From Halobacteriovoraceae bacterium (GTDB lineage Bacteria; Bdellovibrionota; Bacteriovoracia; Bacteriovoracales; Bacteriovoracaceae): DNA of 12,647 nt. Positions 8,188-12,647 of this stretch are shown here, piece after piece. Every line of letters starts with the position of its first letter. The stretch's first letter is position 1. The notes under the pieces are model-generated. The model was not told where the DNA came from, made no database searches, and was given only the letters and a program-made list of their open reading frames with translations. Location: positions 1-12,647 of the forward strand of contig JABJPQ010000423.1 in NCBI GenBank assembly GCA_018663815.1, given 5' to 3'. The translations under genes were made by a program, and so were the position numbers.

Positions 8188-8228
8188 CAGCGACCCTGTC
8201 GCCTTAACTTGTCAGGGATTTTGTCACC
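8188..8228. repeat. tandem 16-bp subterminal repeats of an insertion-sequence end
   Basis: CAGCGACCCTGTCGCC (8188-8203) and CAGGGATTTTGTCACC (8213-8228) match at 11 of 16 positions in the same orientation, 25 nt apart. They lie just outside the stop codon of the transposase remnant, where transposase-binding ends are expected. Each can also fold into a small hairpin (GCGAC/GTCGC, and TCAGGG/CCCTGA when extended to 8231). No matching opposite end was found by eye in the window. Confidence 0.5.
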
Positions 8229-8246
8229 CTGATTTAATTTCGGTTT

Positions 8247-8489
8247 CTAGGCTGCTTGTTTGAACTCTTTTGTGCTTAAATCTCTAACGTCGAGCTTTTT
8301 TCCTGCAAACAGAATTTCTTCTGTTAAATTTTGATAAGTTCTGATTTCGACTTTCTGTTTTTGAATCGAATACTTTAAGTCACTCTCAATTAAATATTGA
8401 ACTCCATCATAGCTGAAGGTGTGTGTATCCTCTCTTGGTAATATTGATTTTGAATGGACTCTATTAAAATGTAGAAACTGTGGGGTAAC
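8247..8489 (-). pseudogene. C-terminal remnant of an IS481/ISNCY-like transposase
   Basis: The minus strand is open for 80 codons between an in-frame TGA (8490-8492) and the TAG at 8247-8249, with no start codon of a whole gene. The last 60 residues read ILPREDTHTFSYDGVQYLI, then KQKVEIRTY and EEILFAGKKLDVRDL. This is the small beta-rich C-terminal domain found after the DDE integrase core in IS481/ISNCY-type transposases (YQG--Y-I, G--V-VR, G-I---Y-GK-L). The catalytic core is absent, so it is non-functional. Residues before about number 15 do not look transposase-like, placing the break near 8445. The family call is from motif shape and moderately sure. Confidence 0.55.
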
Positions 8490-8660
8490 TCATAATCTAC
8501 ATAAAGAGTTTTTTGGACTGCTAAAACGATCTAAGCCTGTAGCGCTATTCAAAATATCTAAGTTGGATTACTGTTTTTGCATTGTTTATATAAATTCTCC
8601 TACGAATTCCTATCGGCAGATTTACGTGATATATCTAGTCTGATTTTCATGGGATCGTGT

Positions 8661-8743
8661 ATGGTGGTGGAGGTATAATCTCTATGCAATCAGGCACTTA
8701 CAAGGCAAAATAAAGAGGTACAGGCGGGGATCACCTCCGCCAT
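8661..8743 (+). other. GC-richer structured segment, possible small RNA
   Basis: GGTGGAGGT (8666-8674) can pair with ACCTCCGCC (8733-8741), with one G-U pair, closing an 80-nt domain. Alternatively GGCGGGG (8723-8729) pairs with CCTCCGCC-side bases to form a compact 7-bp hairpin with a 5-nt loop. The segment is clearly richer in GC than its flanks and ends in CCGCCA. An intrinsic terminator follows at 8766-8821. No known RNA family is recognised; it lacks a T loop, so it is not a tRNA. Confidence 0.25.
8735..8743. repeat. candidate attachment-site copy of the tRNA-Ser 3' end
   Basis: CTCCGCCAT is identical to 8048-8056, the last acceptor bases, CCA and next base of tRNA-Ser(GCU), in direct orientation 687 nt away. 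This is what is left when an element integrates at a tRNA 3' end. At nine bases the match is short and could be chance; no integrase gene remains. Confidence 0.3.
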
Positions 8744-8765
8744 AATATCTTTAAGGTATTAAATA

Positions 8766-8821
8766 AAATCCTAAGTATTTTTGATTATGGAAATATATTT
8801 GCATTTACTTGGGTTTTTTTT
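8766..8821 (+). terminator. predicted intrinsic terminator
   Basis: CCTAAGTA (8770-8777) pairs with TACTTGGG (8806-8813), an 8-bp stem with one G-U pair. It is followed directly by eight T residues (8814-8821). The loop of 28 nt is long but AT-rich and may fold further. It would end a plus-strand transcript, yet no intact plus-strand gene lies between it and the terminator at 8122. Confidence 0.45.
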
Positions 8822-8832
8822 ATTTCTAAATT

Positions 8833-8892
8833 TCACAAGAAGTCACTAAACATCACAAATTTATGGTCACGAGATGGGCACTGAATGGTCAC
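8833..8892. repeat. helically phased TCAC repeat array
   Basis: TCAC occurs at 8833, 8843 and 8853 (exact 10-nt steps), then at 8867 and 8889, with a GCAC variant at 8878 halfway between. The last two TCAC copies sit in a longer direct repeat, ATGGTCACGA, at 8863-8872 and 8885-8894, spaced 22 nt. All copies therefore fall near one face of the helix. This looks like a protein-binding array (recombinase arm sites or an operator). It ends just before the stop codon of the ligase-like gene. Confidence 0.4.
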
Positions 8893-8896
8893 GAAA

Positions 8897-10495
8897 CTAC
8901 TGAATGCAATTTTTTAGTACATAAGAGTTAATGCTACTCTTTCCATTAAATAGTTGATTATACTTTTGATAGTGCTTACATGCTTCAACTTGGTTTTCCA
9001 TTTTTGAATATGTTATCGCGAGGTGTAAAATTGCAACATAATGATGAGGCATTCTTCTGATGACAGAGTTAAATGTGCCTATTGCTTTTGTGTAATTACC
9101 ATTCTTTTCTTCAAGAAATCCCTTTTGAATGCATAATCGCCAATTTGATGGATATAAACGGCAGCCAACTCTAGTAAGGCGTAGGTTGTTTCTTTTGTTA
9201 AACTCTATATAATGGGAAGCAGTAAAAAAACATCCTACTAACAAAATCGAAATAAATAGTGGAATGAATAAAATTTTTATCTGTTTTGTTGATAGAGCAA
9301 TATTTTGAGGAATTAATAGTTTAAGTGATATACCCAATAAAAAAGCAAAAAATCCAAATAGAAATGGTGTTTCCAGTGGAAATGCCCACATCAGTTGATT
9401 ACAAAAATAAATAATAAGAGAAAATGAAAAGAGGTAATGCATATTATGTATTTTTTGAAAAGTACCATGAAGCAAAAAATAAAAAAGGAATAATATAGGA
9501 AAAATACTTAAAAATCCGATTTCCGACATAACTTCTAAATATCCATTATGCGGTGACTTTACTACAATCTTTTCTGTTGATTCTCTATCATACTCAAAAA
9601 AATCATCATAAGGAATATAACCAAACTCAAAATTTCCCAGGCCAACACCTTCGGGGTTCTTAAATATCATTGCAGAAGTATTTTTCCATTTTGTTATTCT
9701 TAGCCCTGCACTTCCAACCTTTAATCCATATTGCTTGTAAACATTGGTAGATGCGATATTGAGTAAAATCGCAGAACCTAAAAATGTTAAAAAGAATAAC
9801 GATATTAATTTAGTTTTATTTTCACGAAACTTTAAAAAGATAATTATGGAAAATGAAAGACTTATACCTAAAATCACAGACCTTGTATAAAAAAGTGAAA
9901 TAAATGATAATGTTGCACTGAGAATCAAAGTCTTTGGTATAGTAATTTTTTTTTTATTGGTTTCAATAAGTGAGATAATCTGAATTATAGCAGATAAGCC
10001 AAGTATCTCACTTATTCTATTTCGGTGACCAAATAATGAGGTTGGAAAAGAACTTTTTGTAAACGAAGACAAGAGGTCAAATCCAAAAAATTGTAGGTAG
10101 CCTATCAATAGTATAACTCCAGTGGGTATTATAATTGGTAAGTACAATTGCTTGGAGAAAGGACTGTTACTAGAGTATTGATTATACCCAAAAATACAAA
10201 TGATTAGAAAACATAACCAATCTAAAAGATGGTTATCAAAATATATTGGCCAATTTGAAATTGAACTTATGACCAGACTAATAAAAATTAATAATAAGGA
10301 AATATTTATAGAGGTGTTTTTGGGAATAGATAACGTTTTTTTTTTTAAAAAGCTTACTAATAGTATTAGTGCAGAAAGATAAAGCCCTATCCACTTAGGT
10401 GTATACCACTGATCTAAGAATGAAAGACTTACTGGTAAAGTAATTAATGAAAATAAAACGAAGTAAAGAAACTTAAAATTACTTAGGAATGGCAT
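8897..10495 (-). CDS. O-antigen ligase-like membrane glycosyltransferase with TPR tail
   Basis: The protein is 532 aa from the ATG at 10495. Upstream in-frame starts (to 10531) would lie deeper inside the preceding gene and add a polar leader. The chosen start gives an N-terminal membrane helix and has AAGG upstream. About ten to twelve helices follow. Wzy_C/WaaL-type features are GHRN at about 156-159, an Arg in GLRITKW at about 266, and the large periplasmic-loop motif SPHNGYLEVMSEIGF at about 314-328. Residues about 440-518 form two TPR-like repeats outside the last helix. Family members transfer lipid-linked glycans to lipid A core or to protein (PglL type). It overlaps the upstream secreted repeat protein by 17 nt, so a protein O-glycosylation role is plausible. 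The substrate is unknown. Confidence 0.8.
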   Translation of the reverse strand: MPFLSNFKFLYFVLFSLITLPVSLSFLDQWYTPKWIGLYLSALILLVSFLKKKTLSIPKNTSINISLLLIFISLVISSISNWPIYFDNHLLDWLCFLIICIFGYNQYSSNSPFSKQLYLPIIIPTGVILLIGYLQFFGFDLLSSFTKSSFPTSLFGHRNRISEILGLSAIIQIISLIETNKKKITIPKTLILSATLSFISLFYTRSVILGISLSFSIIIFLKFRENKTKLISLFFLTFLGSAILLNIASTNVYKQYGLKVGSAGLRITKWKNTSAMIFKNPEGVGLGNFEFGYIPYDDFFEYDRESTEKIVVKSPHNGYLEVMSEIGFLSIFPILFLFYFLLHGTFQKIHNMHYLFSFSLIIYFCNQLMWAFPLETPFLFGFFAFLLGISLKLLIPQNIALSTKQIKILFIPLFISILLVGCFFTASHYIEFNKRNNLRLTRVGCRLYPSNWRLCIQKGFLEEKNGNYTKAIGTFNSVIRRMPHHYVAILHLAITYSKMENQVEACKHYQKYNQLFNGKSSINSYVLKNCIQ

Positions 10496-10919
10496 AAGGA
10501 GTACCCTTGCCTGGGTTACCACTAATTTCACTGCTGATTGATTCTTCTATTAAACTGTCTCTTACTTGATTATCGACTTGAGTGGGAATAATTTGATTAC
10601 ACGGGAAAATTGGGTAACCAGGGTAACTTGAATGACTTGGATGACTTGGATAGCTAGGATGACTTGGGTAACTCGGGTAATATGGGTGACTTGGATGACT
10701 TGGTTGACTTACACTGCTTGGGTAAAACGGGTGACTTGGGTAACTAGTATTGCCGGGATAGCTTGGGTGATTTGCGTAAATCGGCTGACAATCATGGCTA
10801 GAATTCCTCGATGATGTAATAATGCTTGTGAAAGAGTTCCATATTTTAGTAAAGAACCCATCCTCAGAATAAGCGATGTTACTAAAAGCGATAATTGAAA
10901 TAATCAAAATTAACTTCAT
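10479..10919 (-). CDS. secreted His/Pro/Ser/Tyr-repeat protein, 146 aa
   Basis: The ATG at 10919 has AGGAA 7 nt upstream and begins a clear signal peptide (MKLILIISIIAFSNIAYS, cleavage after about residue 18). A TTG start at 10946 would extend it but lacks that ribosome site. The mature part is Ser/Thr-rich (SFTSIITSSRNSS). Residues about 51-106 are made of xPS triplets (HPS, YPS, with YPG variants), flanked by Cys44 and Cys107, which could form a disulfide closing the repeat domain. The tail is polar. It is probably periplasmic, surface or secreted, and Ser/Tyr residues could be glycosylated by the enzyme encoded next, which it overlaps by 17 nt. No family is recognised. Confidence 0.7.
   Translation of the reverse strand: MKLILIISIIAFSNIAYSEDGFFTKIWNSFTSIITSSRNSSHDCQPIYANHPSYPGNTSYPSHPFYPSSVSQPSHPSHPYYPSYPSHPSYPSHPSHSSYPGYPIFPCNQIIPTQVDNQVRDSLIEESISSEISGNPGKGTPYAIPK
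10602..10769 (-). repeat. coding tandem repeat encoding xPS/xPG triplets
   Basis: Degenerate 9-nt units (CCAAGTCAC / CCAAGTTAC-type on the minus strand) recur through this stretch and encode HPS/YPS steps. The imperfect tandem DNA suggests expansion by slippage and likely length variation between strains. Confidence 0.7.
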
Positions 10920-11081
10920 ACGAATTCCTATAGAAAATATTCCCAATATGACGTTATCAAATAGAAGTATTTAAGTCTAGCACGGTACTAATTACCATAA
11001 ATAAAATAAACTCTTTAATTTACGAGTGGCTTGTTACTTGAGAAATACAATAGGGAATGCTCTTTTAGAGGTGAAGTGGTC

Positions 11082-11120
11082 AAAAAAACCCGATCAAGCC
11101 TTCTTAAGAGACTTACTTGA
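11082..11120 (-). terminator. possible terminator of the copper-chaperone operon
   Basis: On the minus strand TCAAG (from 11120) pairs with CTTGA (to 11094), with an inner TCTTAAGA palindrome. GGG and seven T residues (11082-11088) follow, about 70 nt after the PCu(A)C stop. The stem is interrupted and the gap before the T tract is long, so support is modest. The rest of 10920-11186 shows nothing convincing. Confidence 0.35.
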
Positions 11121-11186
11121 ATAAAACATAATGGAATTAGTAAACAAGACGAAGAAAAATAAAAAAATTCCCAGCTACCGCAATAC

Positions 11187-11603
11187 TTAGTGCCTTTTAA
11201 TCTTCTGAACAGTAGGCTTAATAACTTGTTCTTTAATATGATCTTTAAAAACAAGTGTGATAGGAATTTCTTCGTTTAGCTTTAAAGGTTTTGTTAACCC
11301 TATTAGCATTATGTGAAAACTTCCTGGTTTAAGCTGAGTACTACCTTTGGCCGGAATGATAATCTTGGGAACTTCTCTCATCATCATCATGCCGTTTTCT
11401 TTAATATGAGTATGAAGCTCTACTCTCTTTGCGCGAGATGACTTTGCTTTTACTAAAGTCACATCAAAATCGTGAGGGTTAATAATATCGACAAAAACTC
11501 CTGTCGCAGGTGTACTTGGAGGAAGAAGTCTTACTCTGGCATTTTGAAATTCCAAGGCAAAAGCATTGAAACTTAAAAGCATTATTAATAGTGCGATTTT
11601 CAT
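11187..11603 (-). CDS. PCu(A)C periplasmic copper chaperone
   Basis: This 138-aa protein has a signal peptide (MKIALLIMLLSFNAFA) and one PCu(A)C beta-barrel domain. The copper-binding pattern H-x10-M-x21-H-x-M is present exactly: His64, Met75, His97 and Met99. Extra His66 and Met72-74 lie around the site. The family carries Cu(I) in the periplasm and supplies the CuA or CuB site of cytochrome c oxidase together with SCO proteins. The start overlaps the SCO1 stop by ATGA, so the two are translationally coupled. The tail is basic (KPTVQKIKRH). Identification is firm; the oxidase genes it serves are outside the window. Confidence 0.92.
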   Translation of the reverse strand: MKIALLIMLLSFNAFALEFQNARVRLLPPSTPATGVFVDIINPHDFDVTLVKAKSSRAKRVELHTHIKENGMMMMREVPKIIIPAKGSTQLKPGSFHIMLIGLTKPLKLNEEIPITLVFKDHIKEQVIKPTVQKIKRH

Positions 11604-12184
11604 ATTTTTTCTCCCATATATAATTTAATATTTTTTATACTTATATTAACATCTTCACCGTAAGGAATAATATCTTTTAACTGACCATCTTTACCCACAA
11701 TAAAAGCTTCGGCGCTATGGTCTACAGTATAAGACGTTTGGTCTTTGTCTTTTGGTTTGTGAATCTTATATTTAACGCCATAAAGGTTTGCAATGTGATC
11801 TAACTTTTCTCGAGAGGAGGTCGCGCCAATAAATGTTGAGTGAAAAAAATTAACATACTCATCAAGAACAGGAATGGTGTCTCTTATTGGATCTAAACTA
11901 ATAAAGATTACCTGTAATAAGTCTTGTTCAGGGGGCGTTAGTTTGTTTTTAATAAAAGCTAAGTCTGACAAGGTCGTTGGACATACATCAGGACAATATC
12001 GATAACCAAAATAGACAATAACTATTTTTCCCCTATCTTGGCGTAAATTATATTTTCCCTTGGTTGATGTGATCTTAAAATCACCACCTAAGTATTCAGG
12101 CTTGCGAGTTTGCAGGTAAAATATTGTTGTCGTAACTATAACTAAGGTTAGTACTGATAAAAATATTCTGAAGTTTGAATTCAT
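11600..12184 (-). CDS. SCO1/SenC family copper-delivery protein
   Basis: This 194-aa protein has an N-terminal membrane anchor (about residues 6-24) and then a thioredoxin-fold SCO domain. The copper ligands are present: Cys64 and Cys68 in YRYCPDVCPT, and His156 in TVDHSAEAFIVG. The DP motif ISLDPIRD at about 95-102 is also typical. SCO proteins are membrane-tethered facing the periplasm and metallate the CuA centre of cytochrome oxidase, or reduce its cysteines. It is the first gene of a two-gene operon with the PCu(A)C chaperone and is divergent from the gene at 12323. An AAGG site lies about 10 nt before the ATG. No lipobox is seen. Confidence 0.95.
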   Translation of the reverse strand: MNSNFRIFLSVLTLVIVTTTIFYLQTRKPEYLGGDFKITSTKGKYNLRQDRGKIVIVYFGYRYCPDVCPTTLSDLAFIKNKLTPPEQDLLQVIFISLDPIRDTIPVLDEYVNFFHSTFIGATSSREKLDHIANLYGVKYKIHKPKDKDQTSYTVDHSAEAFIVGKDGQLKDIIPYGEDVNISIKNIKLYMGEKI

Positions 12185-12234
12185 AAGTGTTTTTACCTTG
12201 TTTTTTCAGGAACACCAGTGATTTTTATCATGTT

Positions 12235-12263
12235 TTGGATTTAAATTTAGGTAAAAATATCCT
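12235..12263 (+). promoter_or_regulatory. weak candidate promoter for the gene at 12323
   Basis: TTGGAT (12235-12240) and TATCCT (12258-12263) are spaced by 17 nt, each matching four of six consensus bases. The 138-nt divergent intergenic region is very AT-rich, so other TATA-like boxes (for example around 12275-12292) are equally possible. It must also contain the promoter for the SCO1 operon. Confidence 0.25.
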
Positions 12264-12322
12264 GCTTTATACTTTTATAAAATAATATACAATCTGAGTA
12301 AATATTTTAAGTGAGGTGAAGT

Positions 12323-12647
12323 ATGGATGATAATTATTCTGAGGAATTCTGGTTTAAAAACTTTGATATGTTTTCTTATCTTGCTCTACCGGGAATGATG
12401 GTCGCAGAAGTTCCAAATTATTTAAATGAAAAAGATGTTAGTAATAATCAAGTAAAAAAAGCATTTATGACAAATTCCAATACTGCATTTAAAAAAAATT
12501 CATCAGGCTGCAAAGATAGAAAAAACTTTTTGACCCACCTGAGAACTAACAAAGATAGTTTTGAACCTTTCTTGTTTTTTGCGAGGCAACATAAGAATAG
12601 AATTCAAAGTATCCAGGTTAATATCACCTGCTTGTATAAAGTTTTAC
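12323..12647 (+). CDS. hypothetical protein, N-terminal 108 aa (3' truncated by window)
   Basis: An ATG at 12323 preceded by GAGGTGAAG (a strong ribosome site at 12313-12321) opens a frame that stays open for 108 codons to the window edge. The product starts MDDNYSEEFWFKNFDMFSYL and is soluble, with no signal peptide. It is rich in Asn, Lys and Phe, with scattered Cys (two in the visible part). I recognise no domain. It is divergent from the SCO1 operon and seems to be transcribed alone. Confidence 0.7.
   Translation, partial: MDDNYSEEFWFKNFDMFSYLALPGMMVAEVPNYLNEKDVSNNQVKKAFMTNSNTAFKKNSSGCKDRKNFLTHLRTNKDSFEPFLFFARQHKNRIQSIQVNITCLYKVL

Larger units (their letters stand above)
8419..8745 (+). 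pseudogene. possible broken coding frame with an in-frame TGA
   Basis: One forward frame runs from a GTG at 8419 to TGA at 8641-8643 and resumes in the same frame to TAA at 8743-8745. The first part contains KCRNCGVTHNLH, a possible half zinc ribbon. The second part is strongly basic and aromatic (SWDRVWWWRYNLY, then GKIKRYRRGSPPP). No good ribosome binding site precedes the GTG, and the first 70 nt overlap the antisense transposase remnant, so the true 5' end is unclear. It could be the tail of a decayed mobile-element gene or chance. The second half may instead be structured RNA. Confidence 0.2.
8123..8896. other. gene-poor decayed accessory region
   Basis: No intact gene is visible in about 770 nt. 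In order the region holds an insertion-sequence end with paired 16-bp repeats, a transposase C-terminal remnant on the minus strand, and a plus-strand frame broken by TGA. A GC-richer structured segment then ends in a copy of the tRNA-Ser 3' end, followed by an intrinsic terminator and a TCAC repeat array. The pattern suggests old insertions behind a tRNA gene followed by decay. Confidence 0.6.

Noticed and set aside
8674..8679. perfect TATAAT that could be a -10 box
   Set aside because: No -35-like hexamer lies 16-18 nt upstream (the bases there are GGGATC-like), and it falls inside the predicted structured segment.
10200..10382. 60-aa plus-strand frame inside the ligase-like gene
   Set aside because: It is antisense to conserved membrane helices and lacks a start signal.
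10632..10814. 60-aa plus-strand frame rich in MTW repeats
   Set aside because: It is the antisense reading of the xPS coding repeat. The minus-strand frame has a signal peptide and ribosome site.
11015..11254. 79-aa minus-strand frame over the end of the PCu(A)C gene
   Set aside because: It overlaps the certain chaperone gene by 68 nt in another frame, has no ribosome site and a composition unlike a real protein.
1..12647. CRISPR array
   Set aside because: No set of regularly spaced identical repeats of 24-40 nt with unique spacers is visible. The tandem repeats seen are coding or short.

Overview
The window is an AT-rich bacterial chromosome segment with densely packed, overlapping genes. 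The combination of a GYF_2-TPR membrane protein, a SCO1/PCu(A)C pair and the base composition suggests a Bdellovibrionota-like (Bacteriovorax/Halobacteriovorax type) Gram-negative. This is inference from gene style, because no rRNA or marker phylogeny is available here.

Positions 1-6499 (+) hold a translationally coupled run of genes. A truncated membrane-protein C-terminus comes first, followed by a 79-aa small membrane protein and three polytopic proteins of 295, 337 and 364 aa. The last gene encodes a 1054-aa protein with a cytoplasmic GYF_2 domain, one membrane span and a long TPR region. Every junction overlaps (13 nt, TAATG, ATGA, ATGA, 8 nt). The third polytopic protein resembles the C-terminal half of complex I / Mrp antiporter subunits (NuoN/MrpD type). 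The cluster is therefore best read as a highly diverged ion-pump-like membrane module with a TPR scaffold, and it is the strongest candidate for an undescribed system. serS (6507-7781) starts 7 nt after it.

Positions 7785-8122 hold a promoter, tRNA-Ser(UGA), tRNA-Ser(GCU) and an intrinsic terminator. Two serine tRNA genes thus lie immediately behind the seryl-tRNA synthetase gene.

Positions 8123-8896 contain no intact gene and look like a decayed insertion region. It holds an insertion-sequence end with tandem 16-bp repeats, the C-terminus of a transposase on the minus strand and a broken plus-strand frame. It also has a GC-richer structured segment ending in a 9-bp copy of the tRNA-Ser 3' end, an intrinsic terminator and a helically phased array of TCAC motifs.

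Positions 8897-10919 (-) encode a small secreted His/Pro/Ser/Tyr-repeat protein followed, with overlap, by an O-antigen-ligase-like membrane enzyme with a TPR tail. They may form a glycosyltransferase and dedicated-substrate pair.

Positions 11187-12184 (-) encode SCO1 and a PCu(A)C copper chaperone in a 4-nt-overlapping operon for cytochrome oxidase copper-site assembly. A divergent, unrecognised gene starts at 12323 (+) and runs off the window.
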